In this document: positions 13,737 through 23,281 of the stretch, one piece after another
How the letters are laid out: each line of letters opens with the position of its first letter
How positions within the stretch are numbered: position 1 is the stretch's first letter
Position numbers and translations under genes: made by a program
Notes under the pieces: model-generated
The model's input: the letters and a program-made list of their open reading frames with translations, nothing else
The model's database searches: none
What the model was told of the DNA's origin: nothing
Virus record (IMG/VR): IMGVR_UViG_3300017751_000111
Span: 1 to 31,581 of that record
DNA length: 31,581 bases
Source: a virus
Reading direction: 5' to 3' (one strand)

Positions 13737-16421
13737 ATGGCTGATCAAAAAGACATACAAAATCAAAAGGATCTCAATAATGAGATGTCTCAAACTAAAT
13801 CCAATCAAAAGGATATTAATAAGGAGATGTCCATAACTAAATCTTTTGAAGAACAAATTATTGACCTTTTAAGTAAAAGAAGAGGAATTAATTCTGATGT
13901 ACTTTCAGATCAGCAAGATATAGCAAATACTCTCCAAGATCAAGTTAAACAACAAAAATTCTTAAACTCAGAAAAAAAATTAGCTAGAGATATATCAAAC
14001 CAGATTACAAAGATAGCACAAGACACTTATGCAGTTACTAAAGATGAATTAGGTCTGACCCAAACAAATTCTAAATTAAAAAAACAACAACAAACTTTAG
14101 AAAAAAATATTATTTTAGCAAAACAACAACAAGCTAAATTTTCTAAAATGTCTTTAGAAGGAGATATAGAAAGTAGAAAATTAAATGCTGAAATTGCTAG
14201 ATCATTAGGAGAACAAGCTAAACAAGCACAAAAAACAAGTACACAAATAGATTCAATTGCAAAAGGTTCTGAAGGAATATCAAAAGCTTTAGGGGTTAAA
14301 ACCTTTGGTGGTTTATCTGAAATAATGGAAAAAGTCCCAGGATTAAGTAAATTTAGTGGTCCTTTTAAAGAGGCAGCAGAAGCTGCTAGGGAACATGGAG
14401 CAGCTGAAATTGAAAGAAACATGGCTGTAAATAAAGGGATAAGTGAATATAAACAGCTAAGAGCAGAAGGTGTAGGGATGTCTGAAGCTATGAAACAAGC
14501 TGGGGTTAATGCTAAACAAATTAAAGTAGGTGAATTACCTTTAAAAGCCCCTGGAACCCTCAAAGCAGGTTTTAAATCTTTAGGACCTGCCATTGCTAAA
14601 GCATTTGGTCCTATAGCTTTAGCAACTACAGCATTGAATATGGTAATTAAAGCCTTTAAATCTGCTGACCAATCTGCAGGTCAATTAGCTAAAAGTCAGG
14701 GAATATCATATGAAGAAGCACGTAAATTTAATCAAGAAATTGCTGACTCAGGAGTAACAAGTGGTAAACTGTTAACTAATACTAAAGATGTAGTAGCTGC
14801 CCAAATAGAATTAAATAAAATATTTGGAACATCTCTTAAATTTTCAAATGAATTTGCAGCTGAATTTTCAGAAATACAAAAAAGAACAGGTCTATCAGGA
14901 CATGCAATGGAATTATTTGCTGAAAAAGCAATGTTAGGTGGAACTTCTATACAAGATCAATTAGAAAAAGTTACAGCTGTTACTCAAGAATTAAATGCCC
15001 AAAATTCAATTTCACTAAGTGCTAAAGACATTCAAGAAGGTATTGGTCAAATGTCAGCTTCCCAAATATTAAATAATAAAATGAATACCAAAGAAATGGC
15101 TAACCAGGTATTTCAAGCTAAAATGTTAGGTATTTCTCAATCTCAATTAGAAGGTGTTCAAAGTAAGTTATTAGATTTTGAAAGTTCAATTGCAGCTGAA
15201 ATGGAAGCTGAATTATTAACAGGTAAACAACTTAATTTAGAAGGAGCTAGAGCCGCAGCATTAGCAGGTGACCAAGCTAAACTAGCAGCTGAATTAAGAA
15301 AAGAAGTAGGTACAGCTGCTGAGTTTGGGGCAATGAATGTAATCCAACAAGAAGCAATGGCTAAAGCATTTGGGTTGTCTAGAGATGATATGTCTAAAAT
15401 GTTAATAGAACAGGAAAAACTTGCGTCTCTACAAAAAGCATTTGGGGGTGATGTTAAAACAATGAGTGAGGCCCAAGCTGAATATAATAGATTATCAGCA
15501 GCCGGTGAATTAACAGAAAAGAAAAAGAAAGAATTAGCTGAAGCAGGAGTATTAGATCAACTAGAATCAGTATCACAACAAGAAAAATTAACTGCTATTA
15601 CTGAAAAGTTAACAGATTTATTTATTCAACTAGCTGACCCATTAATTCCTGTAATCAGTAAAATTATGGATATAGGAGCAGCAATAATTCAATTTGTAGC
15701 ACCAGCATTTAAAATGCTTGGAAAAGTAATTGAAGGTATAATGGTTGTCCTTCAACCTATAGTCGATGCCTTTATGCTTATAGGAGAATTAATTGGTTCA
15801 TTCTTTGACCCAACACAATCATTTTTTGACACTTTAAGTGAAGCTGATCCTTTAGTACAAGGTTTAGCTGTAGCTTTTGGAATTGTAGGAACAGCTTTAG
15901 TAGTATCTATTTTACCATCTATTGCAGCTGCTGTAATTTCAATGGGGGCACTTGCTATTGAAGCCGGTATAGCAGCAGTTGCAGCAGTCACCAGTGCATC
16001 AGCAATGACTTTAGGTGTTGGAGCAATTGCAATAGCTGCTGGTATAGCAACAGTAGTAGCTGCTATGAGTAGCGCTGAACCAGCAGGTGATATGTTTTCT
16101 CCAGCTGATGGTAGAACACAAGTATCAACAAAAGAGGGTGGATTATTTGAACTTTCCCCAAATGATGATTTCATGGCGGCTCCGGGTATATCTAATATGA
16201 TGAGTAGTAGTAACCCTACACCACCATCAACTCCACCAGCAACCTCATCACCTACAAGTAATACCTCCCAACAAGGGACAACTCAATCTAACCAACAGTT
16301 AGTAGAATTAAACGCTAAAATGAGTAGGTTAATATCAATTATAGAAAAAGGTGGTGATGTTATTATAGATGGAGCTAAAGTAGGTAAATCATTAGTATTA
16401 GCATCTTCTAAAATAGGTTAA
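13737..16421 (+). CDS. Tail tape measure protein
   Basis: At 894 residues this is longer than T4 gp29 (590). The first ~180 residues are polar, Gln/Lys-rich coiled coil. They start with a 14-residue tandem duplication (QKDLNNEMSQTKSN / QKDINKEMSITKSF). A long helical middle follows (MSEAMKQAGVNAKQIKVG..., LNNKMNTKEMANQVFQAKML). Between about residues 630 and 780 there are several hydrophobic segments (AFGIVGTALVVSILPSIAAA, MTLGVGAIAIAAGIATVVAA), the membrane-active part common in tape measures. The C-terminus has a Pro/Ser/Thr linker and a final amphipathic stretch (MSRLISIIEKGGDVIIDG). Position after the chaperone and before baseplate genes fits. It sets tail length and is ejected during infection. 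Confidence 0.88.
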   Translation: MADQKDIQNQKDLNNEMSQTKSNQKDINKEMSITKSFEEQIIDLLSKRRGINSDVLSDQQDIANTLQDQVKQQKFLNSEKKLARDISNQITKIAQDTYAVTKDELGLTQTNSKLKKQQQTLEKNIILAKQQQAKFSKMSLEGDIESRKLNAEIARSLGEQAKQAQKTSTQIDSIAKGSEGISKALGVKTFGGLSEIMEKVPGLSKFSGPFKEAAEAAREHGAAEIERNMAVNKGISEYKQLRAEGVGMSEAMKQAGVNAKQIKVGELPLKAPGTLKAGFKSLGPAIAKAFGPIALATTALNMVIKAFKSADQSAGQLAKSQGISYEEARKFNQEIADSGVTSGKLLTNTKDVVAAQIELNKIFGTSLKFSNEFAAEFSEIQKRTGLSGHAMELFAEKAMLGGTSIQDQLEKVTAVTQELNAQNSISLSAKDIQEGIGQMSASQILNNKMNTKEMANQVFQAKMLGISQSQLEGVQSKLLDFESSIAAEMEAELLTGKQLNLEGARAAALAGDQAKLAAELRKEVGTAAEFGAMNVIQQEAMAKAFGLSRDDMSKMLIEQEKLASLQKAFGGDVKTMSEAQAEYNRLSAAGELTEKKKKELAEAGVLDQLESVSQQEKLTAITEKLTDLFIQLADPLIPVISKIMDIGAAIIQFVAPAFKMLGKVIEGIMVVLQPIVDAFMLIGELIGSFFDPTQSFFDTLSEADPLVQGLAVAFGIVGTALVVSILPSIAAAVISMGALAIEAGIAAVAAVTSASAMTLGVGAIAIAAGIATVVAAMSSAEPAGDMFSPADGRTQVSTKEGGLFELSPNDDFMAAPGISNMMSSSNPTPPSTPPATSSPTSNTSQQGTTQSNQQLVELNAKMSRLISIIEKGGDVIIDGAKVGKSLVLASSKIG
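13764..13847 (+). repeat. Two-copy 42-bp tandem repeat at the tape measure N-terminus
   Basis: Copies start at 13764 and 13806, each beginning CAAAAGGAT and encoding QKD(L/I)N(N/K)EMS(Q/I)TKS plus one variable residue. The 42-base period is a multiple of three, so the frame is kept. Confidence 0.7.
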
Positions 16422-16429
16422 TATTTATA
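16422..16429 (+). promoter_or_regulatory. TATTTATA motif before the 16457 gene
   Basis: TTAATATTTATAATAAAATAA overlaps the tape measure stop and stands 27 bases before the next ATG. It is the last copy of this motif in the window. Confidence 0.45.
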
Positions 16430-16456
16430 ATAAAATAACAATTAAAATAAAAAATT

Positions 16457-16759
16457 ATGTCAAATTCAATTGAAAATATGTTTAACTCAAATGGTTCTAA
16501 TTTAGGAGTTCCTGTATCTCCAAATTCTAACCCTTTAACTGATCCTGCTATTAGTATTGTAGGTAATTCTCAACTTCATAATCAATATTCTAATATTGGA
16601 GATCCTAGTTTACAAAACCCAGCTTATACAAATTTTGGAGCTGGAGCTATGGGGTATACAAATCCATCTACTTCACAATTAGGTGAGACAGCCAACTCAT
16701 ACCAAGAACCAGTAAATAGATACGCAAATAATTTACCTGCAGGAGCAGCCGGACTTTAA
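16457..16759 (+). CDS. Small Asn/Pro/Ser-rich protein, function unknown
   Basis: The 100-residue product is low in charge and rich in Asn, Pro, Ser, Gly and Tyr (NSNPLTDPAISIVGN, DPSLQNPAYTNFGAGAMGYT), so probably little folded alone. No motif is recognised. It ends 9 bases before the baseplate gene at 16769 and is preceded by the late motif, so it is a likely late structural or assembly protein, perhaps a minor baseplate part. Confidence 0.6.
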   Translation: MSNSIENMFNSNGSNLGVPVSPNSNPLTDPAISIVGNSQLHNQYSNIGDPSLQNPAYTNFGAGAMGYTNPSTSQLGETANSYQEPVNRYANNLPAGAAGL

Positions 16760-16768
16760 TACCAACAT

Positions 16769-18964
16769 ATGCCTTTAATTAACTTCCAAACAGATTTAAC
16801 TAATCTACCTTGGGGAAGAGATAAACGTGGCGGGGGAGATAGTAATCAACCTTACATCACTAAAGAAATCCCTAAAGGTTTAGAATCAGATGACCTTCCT
16901 GTAAGATCAGGTCCTGATTTTATAGTTAGAGGAGGGTTAAAAATGGTAACCAATGCTGTAGATGATGTAAGTAGGTTATTTAAAATGTTTATAGATACTA
17001 AAAACTTATCTGCAGGGATTGGGTTTATAGTTAAACAAAATATTTTATCTAGAACATCTGTAAAAACCCCAGCTTCATTTGGTTTAGGGTATGCTGGTTC
17101 AAGAGATTATTATTTTGAAGATGGTATTAATGGGTTAGCAGCTACTGGAGGGGGAAATATTAATCAAGGAGTTTATACTCCAATATCAACTTTAGCACAA
17201 GCTGTAGGTAATGGTTTGGGGTTACATGCTAATTTATTAGGTATAGATCCATTTTCTCCTATGAGTGGTGTAGTAGAAGGCTCATTATTTTCGGGAGGTT
17301 TAGATGAGGGGTTAAGTTTATTAGGTTTAAACACCTATGAAGCTGCTACTAAAAAGTTTAATGAAACCTCTGATGGTAATAAATTAGTAATATTTAATAA
17401 TAGAGCTAATGAAAGAGGAACAGATAATGATCAAAATATTTATTCCTATGGTGGAGGACCAGGATCTATATTAGGGATAGGTAAAACAAATATTAGATTT
17501 GCAGATCAAAGAACTGGATTAGCAAATGCAAATGGTAGTGGAATAGAAGCAGGAACTTATCAAGTAGGCCTAGCAGCAAGGACATGGACAGATCAAATTC
17601 AAGGTTTAGTTAAAGGAGATTTTAGTGGGGGTGGTGAATATGCTTCTTCCAAATACCTCAAATCTTTCCCTATGGGGGATCAAGCTTTCTTTGCAAATTC
17701 TGATAGCTTATTTTATGACGTAAATGGGGAAGCTATTGTAATAGGAAAAGAGAAAGGTTGGACACAAAATTTCCCCACTTCTGTTAATAGTTTATTTTCA
17801 GGCTCAGTGGAAATAAATCCCAGTGTGTTGTATAAAAACAACTCAAGAACTTATAATCTATCCCAAATAGCAGACAGTTCAAATGTAATTGGGGGAAATC
17901 AAGCAGGGTTAGATCCCACAGACTTTAGAAAAAATTTATATACAGCTTCAACTCAAGATATTTTACCCCCTACAGAAGACCCCTTAAAACCTTTTGAGGG
18001 TGGAAGCCAAAAATCATCAGTATTATCAGTTTCCCCAAATTATAGAACTAAAAATATTGATTCAAGACTAAATATGGGTCAGCCTGGTAAATCTGGGGGA
18101 GGGTTTAAAGAAACATTTGATGGGTCTAAAAACGTATGGAATTACTCAATAGCAGCAAGCCAATCCATGGCTTTAGACAAAATGACAGCAAATCCTATGT
18201 ATGTACATACAAACGGTGCTGATGGGTCTAGGGCTATTAATGACTCTGTAAAATTTAGAATAGCAGCTATTGATAATAATAATCCAAGTCAAGCTGTTTA
18301 TATGCATTTTAGAGCATTTATAGATAGTATGGATGATAATTATTCATCTACTTGGAATCCTGTAAACTATGCCGGAAGAGGTGATACCTTATATAATTAT
18401 GGAGGGTTTAATAGAACTATGAATTTATCATTTACTGTAGCGGCCCAATCAAAAGCAGAACTTATACCTATGTATAAAAAATTAAACTATTTAGCTTCTA
18501 CTCTAGCTCCTAGTTATAATTCATCAGGGTTTATGAGAGGTAATTTAGTTAGATTAACTATAGGTGGTTATGTGTATGAACAACCAGGATTTATTACATC
18601 ATTAACTTATACAGTCCCTGAAGCATCACCTTGGGAAATTGCAATTAATAGTGAAGGAACAAGTGATACTAGTGTTCAAGAACTCCCTCATGTTATTCAA
18701 GTAACCGGGTTTTCATTTACCCCTATTCATACATTCTTACCATCAAAACCAGAAGGTACAAGTAAAGAAGAAACTGAAGCATTAGCAAATAATCCTCTAT
18801 CAACCGAAGCAGGAAGTAATAATGGAAATCAAAGGTTTATATCTTTAGCTCGTGGCATAAGTGATTCATCAGATAGTATTTTTACAAGTTATAATGACAA
18901 ATACCCTACATATGAGCCTAATACCCCATCTGATGGTGATAACCAATCAATTACAGAGGAATAA
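16769..18964 (+). CDS. Baseplate / tail-tube-initiator-like protein
   Basis: The 731-residue product has a poorly recognisable N-terminal two thirds (LPWGRDKRGGGDSNQPYI, VRGGLKMVTNAVDDVSRLFK) and a conserved-looking C-terminal block at about residues 490-655: DSVKFRIAAID, MHFRAFIDSMDDNYSSTWN, GRGDTLYNYGGFNRTMNLSF, ELIPMYKKLNYLASTLAP, GFMRGNLVRLTIGGYVYEQP and WEIAIN. I associate this block with T4-like baseplate proteins of the gp48/gp54 tube-initiator type. The family assignment rests on memory and context (tape measure, this gene, gp53, hub). The stop overlaps the gp53 ATG by one base, so the two are coupled. Confidence 0.6.
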   Translation: MPLINFQTDLTNLPWGRDKRGGGDSNQPYITKEIPKGLESDDLPVRSGPDFIVRGGLKMVTNAVDDVSRLFKMFIDTKNLSAGIGFIVKQNILSRTSVKTPASFGLGYAGSRDYYFEDGINGLAATGGGNINQGVYTPISTLAQAVGNGLGLHANLLGIDPFSPMSGVVEGSLFSGGLDEGLSLLGLNTYEAATKKFNETSDGNKLVIFNNRANERGTDNDQNIYSYGGGPGSILGIGKTNIRFADQRTGLANANGSGIEAGTYQVGLAARTWTDQIQGLVKGDFSGGGEYASSKYLKSFPMGDQAFFANSDSLFYDVNGEAIVIGKEKGWTQNFPTSVNSLFSGSVEINPSVLYKNNSRTYNLSQIADSSNVIGGNQAGLDPTDFRKNLYTASTQDILPPTEDPLKPFEGGSQKSSVLSVSPNYRTKNIDSRLNMGQPGKSGGGFKETFDGSKNVWNYSIAASQSMALDKMTANPMYVHTNGADGSRAINDSVKFRIAAIDNNNPSQAVYMHFRAFIDSMDDNYSSTWNPVNYAGRGDTLYNYGGFNRTMNLSFTVAAQSKAELIPMYKKLNYLASTLAPSYNSSGFMRGNLVRLTIGGYVYEQPGFITSLTYTVPEASPWEIAINSEGTSDTSVQELPHVIQVTGFSFTPIHTFLPSKPEGTSKEETEALANNPLSTEAGSNNGNQRFISLARGISDSSDSIFTSYNDKYPTYEPNTPSDGDNQSITEE

Positions 18965-19284
18965 TGGATAGATATAATGGAGTAAAAATATTAAGAAATA
19001 AAAACCAATACGTTGGAACCCCCAATACTCAGTATTATAATGGGGTTACTTATCCACTTATTCCAAATTCAGAAACTGATCTTTGGATTGAAACAGAATT
19101 TGGGGATAGATTAGATAATTTAGCAAACCAGTTTTATGGGGATGTTAATTTGTATTGGATTATTTCTATTGCAAATCCTAATAAAATTAATATGGGTTCT
19201 TTTACTTTACCTGTAGGATCACAAATTAGAGTCCCAACGAAAATAGTAAATATAGTAGACGATTATAATGTTTTAAATAAATAA
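18964..19284 (+). CDS. 53: Baseplate wedge protein gp53-like (LysM-like fold)
   Basis: The 106-residue protein carries WIETEFGDRLDNLANQFYGD followed by VNLYWIISIANPNKIN and LPVGSQIRVPTK. This matches the gp53 baseplate family, whose LysM-like domain starts with 'gDrlD-lA-xxfYgdxxlyWiI' and ends with a 'Gxxl-x-iP' strand. T4 gp53 is longer (196 residues), so this is the core domain with a short N-terminal lead. gp53 staples neighbouring baseplate wedges together. It starts within the stop of the upstream gene (TAATG) and ends 3 bases before the hub ATG. Confidence 0.78.
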   Translation: MDRYNGVKILRNKNQYVGTPNTQYYNGVTYPLIPNSETDLWIETEFGDRLDNLANQFYGDVNLYWIISIANPNKINMGSFTLPVGSQIRVPTKIVNIVDDYNVLNK

Positions 19285-19287
19285 GTT

Positions 19288-22200
19288 ATGAATATATTAG
19301 GAGAACCTTTTGATGATTACGTCAAAACCCAGATTGAAGTCCGCCAGGAAGCTCTTGGAAAGTATGGGAATATATCAGAAAAGGATTTATTATCTTTTAC
19401 TACTAAGGCACCCTTCTTAAAATTAATGAGTTCTGTTAATTTAACCAATAGAGGTTCTGATAATAATGAATTATCATCTTCAGTATTAAAAAAATTAGTA
19501 GCATCTGGAATTAATGAAAATGATATTTCAGGTGAAAAATTAGCAAAATCTTGCATTCTTCAAGGAGGAACAATTAATTCATCATCTTCAATGCCCGAAG
19601 CAGGATTGTCTAATGGTGGTTTAAATGGAGCTTATGGTTGGGGAGGTATATCAGAACGAGGATATGTCCCATTACCAGGAATAACAAACGCTAATATAAC
19701 TTATTATAATAATGGGGCATTAAGTAAAACTGTAATTAATATAAAATGTTTTTCTAAAAAACAATTTAGCTTGATAGATGTTTTGTACATGAGACCAGGT
19801 TACACTCTATTATTAGAGTTTGGTCATAGTGTATATTTAAATAATAATAAAGAACTCACCTCAGCAGATACAAATCTTTCTTTACCGGCTTCAGGATTTT
19901 TAAATGGTACCAAAACAGTTGCACAAATATCAAGTCTTATTTCAGACCATAGAAGAACAACTAATGGAAATTATGAAGCTATTCTTGGTAGAGTAACTAA
20001 ATTTAATTGGCAATTTAACCCTGATGGGAGTTATGATTGTCAAATCCAATTAACAGCCGTAGGCGATGTATTTGAATCCTTAAAATCAAATATTTCATTT
20101 TCAGGTGAATTAAGTAAAGAAGCAGCATCTGTTAAAAAACAAACAGAAGAGTACCAAAATATAAGAAAAAAAGATTCATCAAAAATAATTCCAGGTAAAC
20201 AATTTGCTCCTGTTTTAGTAGCTAATGCAGCAAAATCTTTATTAGATAATTTTTTATTCAATGAATATCAAAGGATATTAGATGGATACGCTAGCCTAGG
20301 AGGTAAAGGATTTAAAAAGAAACAAGTTGGTTTTTCAGATTCAACATTATTTAATTTTAACGATAATATATCAAGCGATGATCAGGTAGTTTTTAAAGGA
20401 GCTTTATTTTTTTTAACAAACTCACGGGGGGATGCTGGTCTTGATCAAAACCCAAGGGTGTATATGAAATTTGGTTTCCTTTTAGCTTGGGTTCAAAGAA
20501 ACTTATTTCTTTATGATGAGTATGGTATTCCTGATTTAGAATTTGATATGAATTTTAGAGATTTACCTAATGATGATAATTTTATACTAAACATTCCGGG
20601 GCAGATTTCAACTGAACCTCAAAAATTACTTATACCTTATAGAAATTTTTCATTTAAAGATGAATCTGGAGGTGTAATTGGGTATAAAAATACCCTAATA
20701 AATACTAATTTGTCTGAAGAACAATGTGGGTTTTATAATAATGTAAAAAGCCAATATTTAGGAAGAATTGCAAATGTATATATTGCTACCCAAGAAATAA
20801 GTAATATACTATCAAGTATGAAACCTGATGAAAATGGTAATATTAAACTACTAGATTTTCTTGGAAATATAACAGATATGATGATTGAGTCTATGGGTAG
20901 TATAAATAAATTTCGTTTTAAAATATCTCAAGATGGTTTAAAAATTAAAATTATAGAAGATATTCCTCAAAGGTTTGATGAGGAAAAAACAGGATTTACC
21001 AAATTAATAGCCTATGGGGTAAAACCAGGAATAGAAGGTAGTTTTGTAAGAGATGTTAGTCTCACAGCAGATTTATCAAATGATTTTGCTACTATGATTT
21101 CAATAGGCGCCCAAGCTAATGGTAATCAAGTTTCAGCTGATGCTACTTCTTTTTCAAATTATAATGCTGGGTTAATAGATAGAGTTACTCCTGTAAAGGT
21201 TAGTTCCCCAGATTTAGAATCTTTTGCTGCAGGTTCTAATGCTACTATTCCTAAAAAGAAACAAGTAGCTAATATTTTAGTAGCTATGGCTCCAATATTT
21301 AATTCAATGTACGATACATCCGTATATAATAAGGAAGAAATAGATGCCTATAAAAATAATATGTCTGAAGCCATTTCTTTAGCATTAGGAATCCTCACTA
21401 ATTCCAATTCAGAAGGTGAACCCCAACTCCCAGCTCCATTTTTCCTCCCTTTTAATTTAAAATTAACAATGGATGGGATAAGTGGGCCTAAACTTTATCA
21501 AAAATTTAAAATAAATGATGAAATACTTCCACCTTCTTATGAAAAAGATGGAGTTGGTTTACAATTAACAGGGTTGAATCATAACATTGATGTTGCGGGG
21601 TGGACTACTGAATTTGAAACATTATCGGTTCCTGAAAGTAGAGCATTAGGTCCAATACAAGCACCTCCTCCTTTAGAAGATAACACCCCAGTTTACATTG
21701 CTGGAGAATCTGGAGGATTCCCCCAACCCCCAGAAGGTAATGAGACATTACAAGAAATTTATGAAAATTATGCAAAATTAAGAATAAGATTAACAAGAAT
21801 TTATGGGTTTAATAGACAAGTACCACCTGAAACATATGGAAATGGTCAAACTTTAGGTATTATGGAGGTATTTGCTGAGGATGAGACAACAGTGTTAGCA
21901 ACTTTTGCAACTGTAGAATTACCATGGTTAGGTAATCAAAATAATATTAGTTGTGTACCATCAGGTAATTATCTTGTTAGAAATAATTACCGTCGTCCAA
22001 AAGGAGAACCAAAAGCAAATAATAACAAAGCATTTCGATTAGAGGGTAACGAAGCAGGTAATTTTGCAGCAAATCAAATTTATGGTAATGGGTACATAAG
22101 GAAGCATGTATTAATTCATGAAGCCCCAGTTGCTCAAAACTGGTTAGCTGGGTGTATTGCTCCTAGTTTTAAATTTAATTCTGGGAATATACTCCAACCT

Positions 22201-22455
22201 GGAAATACTAGCAAAGAAAATACAGGAACTGGGGGAGGGTGGTTACAACCTTCATTACAAGAAACAACCGCAGCAAATGCACAACTTATTAGCCTGCTAC
22301 ATAAACCCACCAATACCGCATATACAGATGCATTTTTCAAGATGGAAATAGTAAACTTAGGAGGTGTTCCTGATGGAGGTTTACCTTCATTGTTTGGTAG
22401 CCCAACAAACCCACAAACTCCTTATAACCTTGCATTATCAAAAGGTTTAATATAA
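19288..22455 (+). CDS. Baseplate hub protein with C-terminal DUF5675-like domain
   Basis: The 1055-residue product starts with a hub signature of large T4-like phages: YGWGGISERGYVPLPGI, then SLIDVLYMRPGYTLLLEFGH. The middle (about 280-800) is long and hub-like. From about residue 830 a separate domain begins (LRIRLTRIYGFNRQ, TLGIMEVF, CVPSGNYLVRNNYR, KHVLIHEAPVAQNWLAGCIA) that resembles DUF5675, a phage-associated domain with a conserved His and a Gly-Cys-Ile motif. Here these are H944 and C956. The His...GC order recalls L,D-transpeptidase active sites, so a cell-wall role replacing the T4 gp5 lysozyme is plausible but not shown. A short Gly-rich tail ends the protein. An AAGTTAT element overlaps its ATG. 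Confidence 0.78.
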   Translation: MNILGEPFDDYVKTQIEVRQEALGKYGNISEKDLLSFTTKAPFLKLMSSVNLTNRGSDNNELSSSVLKKLVASGINENDISGEKLAKSCILQGGTINSSSSMPEAGLSNGGLNGAYGWGGISERGYVPLPGITNANITYYNNGALSKTVINIKCFSKKQFSLIDVLYMRPGYTLLLEFGHSVYLNNNKELTSADTNLSLPASGFLNGTKTVAQISSLISDHRRTTNGNYEAILGRVTKFNWQFNPDGSYDCQIQLTAVGDVFESLKSNISFSGELSKEAASVKKQTEEYQNIRKKDSSKIIPGKQFAPVLVANAAKSLLDNFLFNEYQRILDGYASLGGKGFKKKQVGFSDSTLFNFNDNISSDDQVVFKGALFFLTNSRGDAGLDQNPRVYMKFGFLLAWVQRNLFLYDEYGIPDLEFDMNFRDLPNDDNFILNIPGQISTEPQKLLIPYRNFSFKDESGGVIGYKNTLINTNLSEEQCGFYNNVKSQYLGRIANVYIATQEISNILSSMKPDENGNIKLLDFLGNITDMMIESMGSINKFRFKISQDGLKIKIIEDIPQRFDEEKTGFTKLIAYGVKPGIEGSFVRDVSLTADLSNDFATMISIGAQANGNQVSADATSFSNYNAGLIDRVTPVKVSSPDLESFAAGSNATIPKKKQVANILVAMAPIFNSMYDTSVYNKEEIDAYKNNMSEAISLALGILTNSNSEGEPQLPAPFFLPFNLKLTMDGISGPKLYQKFKINDEILPPSYEKDGVGLQLTGLNHNIDVAGWTTEFETLSVPESRALGPIQAPPPLEDNTPVYIAGESGGFPQPPEGNETLQEIYENYAKLRIRLTRIYGFNRQVPPETYGNGQTLGIMEVFAEDETTVLATFATVELPWLGNQNNISCVPSGNYLVRNNYRRPKGEPKANNNKAFRLEGNEAGNFAANQIYGNGYIRKHVLIHEAPVAQNWLAGCIAPSFKFNSGNILQPGNTSKENTGTGGGWLQPSLQETTAANAQLISLLHKPTNTAYTDAFFKMEIVNLGGVPDGGLPSLFGSPTNPQTPYNLALSKGLI

Positions 22456-22476
22456 AAACCATAAATAAAGATAAAA

Positions 22477-23217
22477 ATGGCTTATATACCAAGTAATAAA
22501 ATAAAAACAAACCAATACACTCCTGGGGGGAGGTACATGATAGAGGGTACTAATGAAGATTATGTGGGTTATTATTATGAGTTATATACTGGGGAAAAAT
22601 ATACAGGAAAAACACAAAATGACCCCCCAAATCTCCTTCTTTTAGACTCAGATACTTCAGAAGATCAAATATATGCAGCATCCGATAGTAATAATGCTTA
22701 TTCTTTTACAACAGTCACTACAGATTTTGCACCTTTCCCAAATCAAAGTGTTGATGGGATGCAAGATATAGCAGATTATTTAAATTCTAGTGAATTACAA
22801 GAAGGAGTACGATTTATTCCTCAAATAACTTACAGAAAACCAACAAAAGAAGATTATGATTTAGGGGTATTTACTAGATATTTCTGTGTAAAAAGAAATG
22901 AGATTCAATGGGTAGAAGTAAATAAAGAGGTTTATGATAGTATTTTTAATAAAGATAACAAATGGGAATGGCGTTTATACCAATCTATTAAACTCCAATG
23001 GACTTTAAAAGGAAAAGAAGATTATGTTTCTAATACTAATAGAAATTCTGTTCTTCTAACTGAAAAGTTCTTTAAAACAAAGGGTTTAAGAGAGTTTTTA
23101 AGGGAAGATTATTTAAAATTTTATGCCCCCGAAGAATTAATGAATGTTAAAAAATCAAATAATTCCTTTAGTGCTAAACGTAGACCAACCAAACCAAAAC
23201 GAAATACTTATAATTAA
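22477..23217 (+). CDS. Probable baseplate-associated protein, function unknown
   Basis: The 246-residue protein opens with a turn-rich stretch (YIPSNKIKTNQYTPGGRYMI) and YVGYYYELYTGEKYTG. It has an aromatic middle (YFCVKRNEIQWVEVNKEVYD, KWEWRLYQSIKLQWTL) and a strongly basic C-terminus (SAKRRPTKPKRNTYN). I do not recognise a family for certain. It is the last gene of the tail block, 21 bases after the hub, and the next gene is a polymerase. The basic tail could bind DNA or mediate assembly. Confidence 0.6.
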   Translation: MAYIPSNKIKTNQYTPGGRYMIEGTNEDYVGYYYELYTGEKYTGKTQNDPPNLLLLDSDTSEDQIYAASDSNNAYSFTTVTTDFAPFPNQSVDGMQDIADYLNSSELQEGVRFIPQITYRKPTKEDYDLGVFTRYFCVKRNEIQWVEVNKEVYDSIFNKDNKWEWRLYQSIKLQWTLKGKEDYVSNTNRNSVLLTEKFFKTKGLREFLREDYLKFYAPEELMNVKKSNNSFSAKRRPTKPKRNTYN

Positions 23218-23281
23218 AAATAAGTTATTTTAATTTGGATACCCTACTTCCTTTTTTTATATTAACTATAAAGTAATAGTT
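23218..23281 (+). promoter_or_regulatory. Junction between tail and replication blocks, with start-codon hairpin
   Basis: This 64-base gap holds an AAGTTAT element (23222-23228), a run of seven T (23252-23258) and a 7-bp perfect inverted repeat, TAACTAT-AAAGTA-ATAGTTA (23263-23282), whose right arm reaches the A of the polymerase start codon. The hairpin could limit ribosome access. The gap is where an early or middle promoter for the replication genes would be expected, but I see no convincing consensus. Confidence 0.4.

Noticed and set aside
14027-14593. Antisense frame of 188 codons inside the tape measure gene
   Set aside because: Opposite to a well-supported gene; no start context or recognisable domain.
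22157-22351. Short + strand frame of 64 codons inside the hub gene
   Set aside because: It lies wholly within the DUF5675-like part, with no leader or protein-like pattern.
23218-23281. Bacteroidota vegetative promoter (TAnnTTTG) before the polymerase gene
   Set aside because: Only an off-by-one near-match (TAATTTGG) is present and no convincing -33 TTG spacing, so no promoter is annotated.
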